From Pontiella sulfatireligans (GTDB lineage: Bacteria; Verrucomicrobiota; Kiritimatiellia; Kiritimatiellales; Pontiellaceae), in NCBI RefSeq assembly GCF_900890705.1, contig NZ_CAAHFH010000001.1:1364001-1428000 (forward strand): a DNA stretch of 64,000 nt, read 5' to 3'. Both the position numbers and the translations under genes were made by a program. Below, one piece after another: positions 8,216 through 17,059 of the stretch (position 1 is its first letter; every line of letters starts with the position of its first letter). The notes under the pieces were generated by a model, which did not search any database, was not told the origin of the DNA, and worked only from the letters and a program-made list of their open reading frames with translations.

Positions 8216-10696
8216 TCAGAACTCAAGAGACGCTGACTTCAACCCCTTACCCGTAAGGATGATTTTTGCCGGAGAGGTTCCCTCTTTCGAGCGGATAACC
8301 AGCAACATGGTGCCATTGGCGGCTTCGCGTTCAGCATCCTGAAAGCAACCTTTATAGAACAGGTTGCCGGTGTCGATGCCGAGCAGCTCCGCGCTTCCGG
8401 AAACATCAACGTTAATGCGGTTGGTTGCTTCCGGATTCAAACGCCCTTTGGCGTCCACGAGAGAGACTTCAATCAGGTTGATGTCCACGCCGTCTTTTTT
8501 CATGGAGTTCCAAACGGGTTTGGCAATGATTTTCACCGGTTGGTCTGCGGTTTCGAGTTTCTGGCTCAGCACCGTCTTCCCGTTGCCATATCCAACCGCT
8601 TCCAACATACCGGCTTCATACTCCACGTCCCATTCCGTGCGAAACTTCATGAAGTCCACCTTCTGCCGGCCCAGCGTTTTTCCATTCAACTTCAGTTCAA
8701 TCTCTTCGCAGTTGCTGTAGACGGTCACATACTTTTTGCCCCCCTTGCTCCAGTTCCAGGAAAACCGCTCAGAGGAATCATTGTAGACCCGCTCGCCGGT
8801 AACCGGAACGGTTTCATACCGTCGGCTGGTATCAAACGGGAGCTCGGAAGCGGTAATGTTGATTACGGGTTTAACTCCTTCATTCCAGGCCGCGTCAAAC
8901 AACGCGCCGCCCGGCAGAAGCTCGCACTGCATATTCAACAATGATGCCAGCCAACCGCGCAGACCGCTCTTTGGCGCCTTCACTTCCCCGAAATACTGAA
9001 TGCCCGTCCAAATAAACTGGCCGATCACATACGGGATATCGCGTGAAGCCGTATAATAATCGACTTCGTTGCGCGACGTTTCACTACCCAGCATCAGCTG
9101 GTTCGGGTAACGTTTTCGTTCGAGCCGGTAGCACTCTTCCGCCTGTTTTTCCTGTCCATAGTTTTCCCGGACATAGTTATAGCCGAGCACCTCAAACTCT
9201 TTCATGTTGCCGGCCAGTGCCCCGTTGTTGCCCAGCGCCACCGGTCGGGAGCTGTCCGCACGGCGACAGATTTCCAGCAATCTGCGGCAGTTTTCCTGCG
9301 TCTTTTCCGGCTCGGAACGGAAATCGGGAATTTCATTGCCGATACCGTACATGACTACACTTGGATGGTTGCGATCGCGCTGAATGGTTTCGGTCAAATC
9401 CGTTTGCGCCCATTGATTAAAATCAAACCCATAGGCATAACCCGCTTTAGAGGTATTGTTCTCTGTAAAGTTATAGCCCCACGCGCTGGTCCATTCGTCA
9501 ATGATCTCATCCTTTACATAGAAGCCCATCTCATCACATAAATCATAAAACTCCGGCGCAAACGGATTGTGTGAGGTGCGTATTGCGTTGCATCCGATAT
9601 CCTTCAGCTTCTGCAGGCGGTAACGCAGCACTTTTTCCGGAACAGCCGAGCCGACACTGCCGCCGTCATGATGAAGACATACCCCTTTCAGAATAGTACG
9701 CTCGCCATTAACAAACAGCCCCTTCCCATTAACGTATTCCACCTTGCGAACACCGAATCTTGTCACTTGGTCGTCCAGTACCTTTCCGTCGAATTCGATC
9801 TCACTCTTCAGCGTATAGAGGTAGGGATTGGTGTCGGACCAGCGGTTCGGCTGCATCACCTCAATATCGAGACCGATGGTAAAATCCTTGTCGTAGTTGT
9901 AGATATCAGCCTTCTTTTCTCTGCGCGCAACTTCGTTGCCGTCGGCATCATAAATAATGGAGCGGATAGTGCAGTCATGCGGAATCGGCTCATGGCTCCA
10001 TCGGTCTTCCTCTCGGAGCCATTTATTCTTTTTGTACAGCTTGATTTCCTTGTCCGAGAAAAAGCTGCCGATGATTTTATATTTTGTATTCACCACTGCT
10101 TTATCCACTTCTGCCGCCGGTGTGGTAATAAACACGCCGTCACGATTCCGAAAACGGACAAATGCGGTCTGAATAAGATGTACATTCCGGTAGATCCCCG
10201 AACCGGAATACCAGCGCGATCCAGCCGGCACAGAATTATCCACCCGTACCGCAATTACATTCCTACCCCCGAATTCCAGCGCCGATGTGATATCATATTG
10301 AAACGAAGCATAACCGAACGGACGGCGTCCCAGATAGCGCCCGTTTACCCACACCTCCGAATTCCGGAACACGCCGTCAAACTGGATGGTAAACTGCTTA
10401 TTCTGCTTCTCTTTCGGAATGGTGAATTCTTTGCGGTACCACCCAATGCCTTCCGGAAAAAATCCGCCGCGGAAGCCCAGATATTTATCGGATTGGTACC
10501 CTCCTTCAATGCTCCAGTCATGAGGCACGTTTAACCTTCGCCAATCGGAATCATCAAATCCCGGCTCCCGGTATTCCGGATTATCCGACAATGAAAACGT
10601 CCAGCCCTCGTTAAACAGGCGCTGCTGCCGAACCTGCGTTTCCACGGCCAACGAGCCCACTGCTACAAATAGAACAACTGCCAACATCCATCTCAT
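8216..10696 (-). CDS. GH2 family beta-galactosidase-like glycosidase, secreted
   Basis: 826 residues from ATG 10696, which has GGAG nine nt upstream and starts a signal peptide (MRWMLAVVLFVAVGSLA). An in-frame GTG at 10711 overlapping the stop of the GH117 gene is possible but less likely. Domain order: jelly-roll sugar-binding domain (~25-180), Ig-like domain, TIM barrel (~325-620), then C-terminal beta-sandwich domains. The acid/base Glu lies in YGIGNEIP (~455) and the nucleophile Glu in LGSETS (~539). GH2 enzymes release terminal beta-linked sugars, here probably beta-galactose from a desulfated galactan. Last intact gene of the 27-kb minus-strand cluster. Confidence 0.92.
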   Translation of the reverse strand: MRWMLAVVLFVAVGSLAVETQVRQQRLFNEGWTFSLSDNPEYREPGFDDSDWRRLNVPHDWSIEGGYQSDKYLGFRGGFFPEGIGWYRKEFTIPKEKQNKQFTIQFDGVFRNSEVWVNGRYLGRRPFGYASFQYDITSALEFGGRNVIAVRVDNSVPAGSRWYSGSGIYRNVHLIQTAFVRFRNRDGVFITTPAAEVDKAVVNTKYKIIGSFFSDKEIKLYKKNKWLREEDRWSHEPIPHDCTIRSIIYDADGNEVARREKKADIYNYDKDFTIGLDIEVMQPNRWSDTNPYLYTLKSEIEFDGKVLDDQVTRFGVRKVEYVNGKGLFVNGERTILKGVCLHHDGGSVGSAVPEKVLRYRLQKLKDIGCNAIRTSHNPFAPEFYDLCDEMGFYVKDEIIDEWTSAWGYNFTENNTSKAGYAYGFDFNQWAQTDLTETIQRDRNHPSVVMYGIGNEIPDFRSEPEKTQENCRRLLEICRRADSSRPVALGNNGALAGNMKEFEVLGYNYVRENYGQEKQAEECYRLERKRYPNQLMLGSETSRNEVDYYTASRDIPYVIGQFIWTGIQYFGEVKAPKSGLRGWLASLLNMQCELLPGGALFDAAWNEGVKPVINITASELPFDTSRRYETVPVTGERVYNDSSERFSWNWSKGGKKYVTVYSNCEEIELKLNGKTLGRQKVDFMKFRTEWDVEYEAGMLEAVGYGNGKTVLSQKLETADQPVKIIAKPVWNSMKKDGVDINLIEVSLVDAKGRLNPEATNRINVDVSGSAELLGIDTGNLFYKGCFQDAEREAANGTMLLVIRSKEGTSPAKIILTGKGLKSASLEF

Positions 10697-10710
10697 CCGA
10701 TTCGTCTCCA

Positions 10711-11991
10711 CTATTCCCCAGAGGCCTGTTTGACCTTTGCATTCTCTTTTTCAATTCGCTCTTTCTGCACCTTGCTCAACCCCATGGAATAGTAGATTTC
10801 GGGGCGGAAATAGTTGCTGTGCTTCTTCATTCCCGGATCTTGCACATCCTGGCTCAGGTCACAGTCAAAACGCATCAGCACGGTTGCTCGGCCATCGCCC
10901 TTGTTGCCACGGGTGGCTCTGATGTTATGACATAGCCCCCAGGTGATGCCTCGGCCGTCTTTCGTATCCGTAAACGCATCCGGAATGTATGGTCCACCCG
11001 CAGCGGGCATCATAGAAGTGATGGCCTTTACCTCAAAATTCACGCCGTCGAGCGACCACTGGACCGTGAAATGCTCGTTGCCGTCGCGGATGCACAAAGC
11101 GGCAATCCCCTCCTTGTATGGGAACAGCGTGGTCTCATGCCCGGAGTTGAGCACCGGGTTGAGCGGATGTTTTTCGAATGGCCCCAGCGGGTTGTCGGCA
11201 ATGGCGACACCCTGCATCCGAACGCGGTGCGTCTTCTCGTCAAAGTCGGACTTGTAGTAGATATAGATTTTGCCGTCATGCACCAGCGGATACGGATCGT
11301 GGATGGATTTGCTGTCCCAGGTTCCTTCGGGACCATTGGGAATGACCACCTGGTTGACCGGCGTCCACGGGCCATCCACAGAGTCGGCCACGGAAACGGC
11401 AACCGGGCAGTAATCGCCCGCTTCTTCAGGCCAGATACTGAAGGCCTGGTAATACATGTAGTATTTTCCTTCCCACTCCAGAACATCGGCGGTGGAAACC
11501 GAGCGCCAACCGGGATTTGGCTTTTCGGCCATTGGAATGGCCACGCCCTGCTCGGCCCAAGTAAATCCATCTTCGGAAGTCGCATACCAAATTTCGCTGA
11601 GATCCCAGTCACGCGTAGGAACCTCCTCCGTAGCCCCTTTAACAAAACCGACCTTATGCCCGGTGTCGCGATGCGTGTACCAGACATAATATTTCCCGTT
11701 CTTGAAGATTACCTTGGAAGGATCGCGACGGGTGATGGTGCCGTCAAAGTTGTTGTAATCCAGCCCCTTCAGCTCCGTGTATTTAAAAAGGGAAAAGAAC
11801 TCATTATCCTCCGGCCGTGCAGCAGGATAACGATCATAATTGCGTTCCAGCGCTGCGCTCAGCTGACGATCCGGCTTTTCTGAGGGAAGGATCCAAGGAA
11901 ATCCATCATCCAACTTTGCTGTTGTGGTCTGGCATCCGCTCATTGATATTACAATCGCAAATCCTGACAGAACATATCCAATTATTTTCAT
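10711..11991 (-). CDS. GH117-type glycosidase (3,6-anhydro-galactosidase family), lipoprotein
   Basis: 426 residues. N-terminus has a lipoprotein-type signal with Cys at residue 20 (SMSGC). The five-bladed propeller of GH117 is recognisable from TRRDPSKVIFKNGKYYVWY (Asp90), DLSEIWYATSEDGFTWAEQG, SIHDPYPLVHDGKIY (Asp232) and the GHETTLFPYKEG segment (His285, Glu286). GH117 enzymes remove the non-reducing terminal 3,6-anhydro-galactose from agar- or related oligosaccharides. Stop TAG overlaps the alternative GTG of GH2. Substrate here is inferred from the family and the sulfatase context; specificity for agar versus carrageenan-type ends cannot be read from sequence. Confidence 0.85.
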   Translation of the reverse strand: MKIIGYVLSGFAIVISMSGCQTTTAKLDDGFPWILPSEKPDRQLSAALERNYDRYPAARPEDNEFFSLFKYTELKGLDYNNFDGTITRRDPSKVIFKNGKYYVWYTHRDTGHKVGFVKGATEEVPTRDWDLSEIWYATSEDGFTWAEQGVAIPMAEKPNPGWRSVSTADVLEWEGKYYMYYQAFSIWPEEAGDYCPVAVSVADSVDGPWTPVNQVVIPNGPEGTWDSKSIHDPYPLVHDGKIYIYYKSDFDEKTHRVRMQGVAIADNPLGPFEKHPLNPVLNSGHETTLFPYKEGIAALCIRDGNEHFTVQWSLDGVNFEVKAITSMMPAAGGPYIPDAFTDTKDGRGITWGLCHNIRATRGNKGDGRATVLMRFDCDLSQDVQDPGMKKHSNYFRPEIYYSMGLSKVQKERIEKENAKVKQASGE

Positions 11992-11994
11992 AAA

Positions 11995-13110
11995 CTACTC
12001 CATTTCATCTGCCACCAGCTTCTCCATATCGCGGTCGAAGGCTTCGCCATCAAACGGAACCACAAGAATCTTACTGCCGTGTTTATCCCCGCCTTTATCC
12101 TTCCCCTTTTTCACATCGATGACCGAGAACGTAAAGTGGGTCACGTGGCCATCTTCCACAAACGCCATCGGACGCTCAATGAACGACCAGTCATTCACCG
12201 TGCCGTCGGTATACCGAAACGGCATGGCATCTTTTTTGAAGGCAACACCTCTATAAGTCCAATCGTTGATCCCATCCGCAGAGGTAAAGTGGTAGGCGGT
12301 CTTGGAAGGCCAGTTATTGTAGACAATGTGATACATCCCGCCGCTGTACCAAACGGTTGGATCCTCGTTCTTCGACTGCGGCAAATCCGGATACTTCCGG
12401 TAAACGCGATCATGCATAATCTTGTAGGGTCCGAGTATTCCGTTATCGCTGATCATGGTGCAGGTCGAGCGCGGCACAATCATGTAACGCCCGTCTGGGC
12501 GGAGGATCAGCGAAACATTCGACAGGCGCTCGCGCTCGCCTTCACCAAGCCCCAGCAGAGCCAGATTGCGGCTGAACCCGTTTTCATCCACCTGTATTTT
12601 GCCCAGTAGCTCCCATGGACCATCGGGGTTATCCGAGGTGAAGACCTCGCCATAGGTGATGCCGCTGCAGACCATCGCGTAGCGTCCGTCGTGCATGCGC
12701 AGTCCGATGACATTATGCCCCTTCCCTTCCTGCCAGTGCGGCCAGGCGAGCCCGGTGTCTTTGTAGGGGCCCATCACGTTATCGCTGACCGAATGAACGG
12801 CTTTCGATCCTTCATGCCAGCCTTGGCTATGCGAATATTTCTGATCCCATCGGCTGGCATACAGGTGGTATTTTCCCGCATCATCTTTCACGATCCGACC
12901 ATCCCAATAGACCCAGTTCTCTACATTGGAATCTTCCAGTCCATTCAGTGAATCCCTCGGAAACACCTCCGGAGTCCCGAATATCCCTTCCGAAACCAAC
13001 GGCCCCTGCGGTTCCATGGGTTGAAAATAATCCATCAGGTTTTTCGCGTCGGCCTGCGCCATTGCAGCGCACACAATTCCAAATGAAATCCAGTGTGTTT
13101 TCATCATCAT
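11995..13110 (-). CDS. Beta-propeller glycosidase-like protein, paralogue 1 of 3
   Basis: 371 residues with a Sec signal peptide (to about residue 22, QADA). The body has repeated blades of the five-bladed GH43/GH117 type: YWDGRIVKDDAGKYHLYASRW, GLRMHDGRYAM, DGPWELLGKI, LRPDGRYMIVPRS, NEDPTVWYSGGMYHIVYN. It closely resembles the products at 13116-14258 and 15868-16980 but not the GH117 protein next door beyond fold level. I do not recognise an assigned CAZy family. Start ATG has GGAG upstream; 3 nt separate it from the GH117 start. Likely hydrolyses or binds a product of the sulfated glycan (inference). Confidence 0.75.
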   Translation of the reverse strand: MMMKTHWISFGIVCAAMAQADAKNLMDYFQPMEPQGPLVSEGIFGTPEVFPRDSLNGLEDSNVENWVYWDGRIVKDDAGKYHLYASRWDQKYSHSQGWHEGSKAVHSVSDNVMGPYKDTGLAWPHWQEGKGHNVIGLRMHDGRYAMVCSGITYGEVFTSDNPDGPWELLGKIQVDENGFSRNLALLGLGEGERERLSNVSLILRPDGRYMIVPRSTCTMISDNGILGPYKIMHDRVYRKYPDLPQSKNEDPTVWYSGGMYHIVYNNWPSKTAYHFTSADGINDWTYRGVAFKKDAMPFRYTDGTVNDWSFIERPMAFVEDGHVTHFTFSVIDVKKGKDKGGDKHGSKILVVPFDGEAFDRDMEKLVADEME

Positions 13111-13115
13111 GCTCC

Positions 13116-14258
13116 TTATTCCCCTGCAACAATCTTTTGCATATCGCGGTCGAAGGCTTCGCCGTCGAACGGAACGACGACAATCTTACTGGCGTGGTTG
13201 TCGTTGGCCTTATCCTGTCCTTTTTTCACATCGATGACCGAGAAGATAAAGTGGGTGACGTGACCGGTTTCCTCGTCGACATAGGCGGTCGGACGCTCCA
13301 CATAGACCCAGTCATTCACGGTGCCGTCGGTATAACGGAAGATTTTGGTTTCTTCCTTTTTGAACGCGATGCCCCGGTATTTCCAGTCATGGATGCCATC
13401 CATAGATGAAAAGTGGTACGAGGTTTTTGAAGGCCAGTGATTAACCACAATATGATACATGCCGCCGCTGTGCCAGACCGTCGGATCTTCCACATGATGA
13501 ACATTCAATTCTGGGAACTGTTTCACAAAGACGCGGTCGCCCATGATCTTGTACGGGCCAAGGATGCCATCCTCACTGATCATCGGCGCGGTTGAGCGCG
13601 GAATGATCATATACCTCCCATCGGGGCGGAGCAGGACTTTCACATTGGACATGTGGCCGGTATTACCGTGCTTCGCGGCACCGGCATTATCCGCCGGATA
13701 TCGGGCGAGTCCCGGATCAAACCCATTGTTATCGACTTTGATCTGGCCAAGCAGTTTAAACGGACCGTCCGGCGAATCTGAAACAAAGATTTCTCCGGGC
13801 GTTAATTCACTCGTCACAACTGCATAACGCCCGTCATGCATACGCAGTCCGACCACGTTGTGCCCGATGCCGTCCTTCCAATGCGGCCAAGTCAGCCCTT
13901 GGTCTTCATAGGGGCCCATGATGTTATCACTAACCGCATGGATTCCTTTGGACTCGTCGTGCCACCCGACACTATGCGAAACGGCATGCGTCCAGCGGCT
14001 GGCATAGATGTGGTAGCGACCATCGTCGCTTTTGACAATGCGGCCGTCCCAATAGCACCAGTTTTTGAGCGTGGGATCTTCCAGTCCGTTTTGGATGTCG
14101 CGCGGCAGCACATTGGCCGCGCCCCAGATTCCATTGGAAACCAGTTGGCCCTGCGGTTCCATGGGTTGGAAATAATCGACCAGCTGTTTTTCCGCTACCG
14201 CTGCAAGGGCAGAAAAGGCCAGCGCCATCAGCATCTTGATTGAAGTTTTTTTGTTCAC
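13116..14258 (-). CDS. Beta-propeller glycosidase-like protein, paralogue 2 of 3
   Basis: 380 residues, GTG start at 14258 preceded by AGGGGG; signal peptide core MLMALAFSALAAVAEK. Shares with the flanking paralogues DYFQPMEPQGxLVSxGIxG, YWDGRIVKSDDGRYHIYASRW, GHNVVGLRMHDGRYAVVTSE, LRPDGRYMIIPRS, VEDPTVWHSGGMYHIVVNHW and the terminal VVPFDGEAFDRDMQ. It carries an extra ~10 residues (DNAGAAKHGNTGH) before SNVKVLLRPDGR. Five nt separate its stop from the start of paralogue 1. Asp in VEDPTVW and DGRIVKSDD are candidate active-site residues by analogy with GH43-like propellers. Confidence 0.75.
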   Translation of the reverse strand: MNKKTSIKMLMALAFSALAAVAEKQLVDYFQPMEPQGQLVSNGIWGAANVLPRDIQNGLEDPTLKNWCYWDGRIVKSDDGRYHIYASRWTHAVSHSVGWHDESKGIHAVSDNIMGPYEDQGLTWPHWKDGIGHNVVGLRMHDGRYAVVTSELTPGEIFVSDSPDGPFKLLGQIKVDNNGFDPGLARYPADNAGAAKHGNTGHMSNVKVLLRPDGRYMIIPRSTAPMISEDGILGPYKIMGDRVFVKQFPELNVHHVEDPTVWHSGGMYHIVVNHWPSKTSYHFSSMDGIHDWKYRGIAFKKEETKIFRYTDGTVNDWVYVERPTAYVDEETGHVTHFIFSVIDVKKGQDKANDNHASKIVVVPFDGEAFDRDMQKIVAGE

Positions 14259-14268
14259 AATTTGCCCC

Positions 14269-15867
14269 CTACTTTCGGTTTTCCGGAATAAACTTTTTCA
14301 GGCGCTTGGCTACTTCGAGATATTTCTCCGAAAAGTTGGCCGGGTACATCAGGTTGGTGATCTCGCGGGGATCGACACTGTGGTCGTACAACTCTTCCGA
14401 TCCATCGTTGTAGCTGATGTAATGCCACTGATCCAACACCACACCGATCTGGTTTCCACCTGTGTTGGTGATCACTGCGGGAACATCGCGCTTTGCCCCC
14501 GGATCTTTCAGCAGCGGAACCAAACTGGTTCCATCGAGCGGTTGCGGGGCATTGAGGTCAAGCAGTTCAACGAGGGTCGGGTAGATGTCGATCATGGAAA
14601 CCGCGGCGGCGACCGTGCCGCTTGCCCCTTTCGGCATTCGAATGACCATCGGCATGCTGGAAGCATTCTTCCAGACGACGGATTTTCCAAGGTGGTCTTT
14701 TTCTCCGAGATCATACCCGTGGTCGCCCATCAGGATAACGATGGTGTTGTCGGCGTATTTACTTTTAGCAAGTCCTTCCAAAAGGATGCCGACGGCGGCA
14801 TCGGCATAAGATGTGGCGGCGAGATAGGCGTGGCGCAGATTAACCTGCTCTTTCGGAAAAGGTTTCAGGTATCGGTTGTACCAATGGTTGTTTTTTCCGG
14901 CCCCGCTGGGCAGATCATCGCAGTCGTCTGCGGGCAGATAAGGGAGTTCCAGCCGGTGCTTATTTTCCTCGGTGGTATACAGGTCGAAAAACTCCTGTGG
15001 AGCCAGAATCGGAATGTGTGGGCGGAATACACCGCAGGCCAGCAGGAACGGCTTTTCATCTGCCGACGGCGCGGCCTTGACCTGCGGGTCGGACTGATCC
15101 TGATTCAGCCAAGCCGCCCCGAATTCACAGGTGTTGAAATCCAGTGTATTGGACGGTTCAACATCAATCGGGCCGTAGACCCAGGTTCCCTTGAGTGCTT
15201 TACGATCTTTGGGATCAACCCCCTCGGGGCCGGTGGTGTTGTAGACCCAACGAGGCAATCCGTCTTTATCGTGGAATTGTTCGTCAAAATTCGGGCCAAA
15301 GAACTGTCCGCCGTCAACAATCGGCTGATAGGTCCAGGAAATGGAATCTGACTCATCCTTTTGTTTGGATTTCTTCGGATTGAGCTTCTTTACTCGACCG
15401 TGAAAAATCTTCCCGGCGGCAATGGTGTTGTAACCGTTGGCCTTCATCAGCTGCGGCCATGTTGTCAGGTCCTTCGCCGGTGAAGTTGAGCGAAAGTGAT
15501 TTACGTTGCTGTAAACGCCGGTTTTTTCAGGGCGCTGGCCGGTCATGAGTGAAACCCGAGATGGGTTGCAGGACGGACAGGCTGAATAGGCATTGTTGAA
15601 TTTAATGCCTGACGCAGCCAATTGGTCGATGTTGGGCGTAATCGCCGGGCCGTCAAAACATCCAACCTGCCGGTTGAGATCATCGATCATAATCAGCAGA
15701 ATATTTGGATTTTCGGCAACAGCACTCAGAGCGATGAAACATGCTGCGAAGCCGCTTTGGAGTGCGCTGACTCGACAGCGCTTTAAAAGTTGCCGTACTG
15801 AATTTAAAAGCGGCGTTGAGCCGCCGCACTCCAAAGTGATTCTCTCAAACACAACCACATCCTTCAT
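14269..15867 (-). CDS. Sulfatase 1, iduronate-2-sulfatase-like, repeat-modified signal region
   Basis: Formylglycine-type (S1) sulfatase, 532 residues, exported. Metal-site IMIDDLNRQVGC at ~59-70; modification site CNPSR with Cys100 to be oxidised to formylglycine; GKIFHG and GDHGYDLGEK are the usual later active-site segments. Spacing and the DDLN start resemble iduronate-2-sulfatase-type enzymes. ATG 15867 has AGGGA seven nt upstream, so the start is firm; residues ~12-40 are encoded by an inverted repeat (15755-15836) lying in frame before the signal-peptide core AACFIALSAVA. It is sandwiched between propeller paralogues 2 and 3, suggesting joint action on one oligosaccharide. Confidence 0.92.
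   Translation of the reverse strand: MKDVVVFERITLECGGSTPLLNSVRQLLKRCRVSALQSGFAACFIALSAVAENPNILLIMIDDLNRQVGCFDGPAITPNIDQLAASGIKFNNAYSACPSCNPSRVSLMTGQRPEKTGVYSNVNHFRSTSPAKDLTTWPQLMKANGYNTIAAGKIFHGRVKKLNPKKSKQKDESDSISWTYQPIVDGGQFFGPNFDEQFHDKDGLPRWVYNTTGPEGVDPKDRKALKGTWVYGPIDVEPSNTLDFNTCEFGAAWLNQDQSDPQVKAAPSADEKPFLLACGVFRPHIPILAPQEFFDLYTTEENKHRLELPYLPADDCDDLPSGAGKNNHWYNRYLKPFPKEQVNLRHAYLAATSYADAAVGILLEGLAKSKYADNTIVILMGDHGYDLGEKDHLGKSVVWKNASSMPMVIRMPKGASGTVAAAVSMIDIYPTLVELLDLNAPQPLDGTSLVPLLKDPGAKRDVPAVITNTGGNQIGVVLDQWHYISYNDGSEELYDHSVDPREITNLMYPANFSEKYLEVAKRLKKFIPENRK
15755..15836. repeat. Palindromic repeat inside the 5' end of sulfatase 1
   Basis: Perfect 12-bp terminal arms CTTTGGAGTGCG (15755-15766) and CGCACTCCAAAG (15825-15836) enclose 58 bp with partial inner symmetry (GCGCTTTAAA/TTTAAAAGCGGCG). 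The element is read through in frame as part of the sulfatase N-terminus. Shape and size fit a REP/BIME-like dispersed repeat. Confidence 0.75.
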
Positions 15868-16980
15868 TTAATTTCCCTTCTGTTCGGCATGGACGATCGC
15901 CTGCATATCGCGATCAAAGGCTTCGCCATCGAATGGAACCACAACGATCTTGCTCGCATGGTTATCGTTGGCGCGATCCTTCCCTTTACCCACATCAATC
16001 ACGGAAAAGATGAAGTGGGTAACATGGCCGGTTTTCGGATCTACATAGGCGGCCGGGCGCTCAATGTACTGCCAGTCATTGATGGTTCCGTCGGTGTATT
16101 TAAATATTTTGGTTTCCTCTTTTTTGAAGGCAATGCCACGATATTTCCAATCGGTGAGCCCATCTTCAGACGAAAAGTGGTGTGATGTTTTGGAGGGCCA
16201 GTGGTTGTAGACAATGTGATATATCCCGTCGCTGCACCAGATGGTCGGATCTTCGTTTTTGGTCTGGGGCAGCTCGGGATACGGTTTGTAGACCCGGTCG
16301 TTCATGATCTTGTACGGGCCGAGAATGCCGTCGTCGCTGATCATGACGGCGGTGGAGCGGCCGATGAGCATATACCGTCCGTCCGGGCGAAGCAGAATGC
16401 GGACATTGGACATGCGGCCGTTCTTGTTGTAGCGCGCCAGTCCGGGTTCAAACCCGTTGGCGTCCCATTTAATCTGGCCGAGCAGCTCAAACGGGCCGTC
16501 GGGCGATTCGGCAACGAACACCTCGCCCGTGGTCACCTCGCTGGTCACTACGGCATAGCGACCATCGTGCATCCGCAGCCCGCTAACATTGTGCCCCAGA
16601 CCATCCATCCACTGAGGGTAGACCAAACCATGATCCTCGTATGGCCCCATAATATGGTCACTGGACGCATGCATCCCTTTCGACCCCAGATGCCAGCCCT
16701 CGCTGTGCGACATGGTTTGGGTCCAACGGCTGGCGTAGATGTGGAAGCGGCCGTCGTCGCTTTCGACAATAGATCCATCCCAATAGCACCAGTTTTCGAC
16801 CGTTGAATCTTCCAAACCGTTGTTGATATCGCGGGGGAGCACATTGGCGTCGCCCCAGATACCCTCGGAAACCATCGGCCCCTGCGGCTCCATCGGCAGG
16901 AAATAATCAACCAGATTAATAGCCTTAATATTCAGAGCGCTGGCAGCTATCATTAGAACTATTTTTAAACACGTCTTCAT
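15868..16980 (-). CDS. Beta-propeller glycosidase-like protein, paralogue 3 of 3
   Basis: 370 residues, signal peptide MKTCLKIVLMIAASALNIKA. Blade motifs are those of the two paralogues downstream: YWDGSIVESDDGRFHIYASRW, GHNVSGLRMHDGRYAVVTSE, LRPDGRYMLIGRS, NEDPTIWCSDGIYHIVYNHW, ending VVPFDGEAFDRDMQAIV. ATG has AGGA at a good distance. Its stop is separated from the sulfatase 1 start by no spacer (TAA then ATG). The triplication around one sulfatase suggests local duplication. Family assignment beyond the GH43/GH117-like fold is open. Confidence 0.75.
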   Translation of the reverse strand: MKTCLKIVLMIAASALNIKAINLVDYFLPMEPQGPMVSEGIWGDANVLPRDINNGLEDSTVENWCYWDGSIVESDDGRFHIYASRWTQTMSHSEGWHLGSKGMHASSDHIMGPYEDHGLVYPQWMDGLGHNVSGLRMHDGRYAVVTSEVTTGEVFVAESPDGPFELLGQIKWDANGFEPGLARYNKNGRMSNVRILLRPDGRYMLIGRSTAVMISDDGILGPYKIMNDRVYKPYPELPQTKNEDPTIWCSDGIYHIVYNHWPSKTSHHFSSEDGLTDWKYRGIAFKKEETKIFKYTDGTINDWQYIERPAAYVDPKTGHVTHFIFSVIDVGKGKDRANDNHASKIVVVPFDGEAFDRDMQAIVHAEQKGN

Positions 16981-17059
16981 ATCCGCTTCCTTTATTTCAA
17001 ACCATTACAGGCTGCACCGCCTATACGGAACAGTTCATCAACTATTTTTCCCTCGTGAA

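Noticed and set aside
14236..15351. 371-codon plus-strand frame opposite sulfatase 1
   Set aside because: Shadow frame; the sulfatase on the other strand has all active-site motifs.
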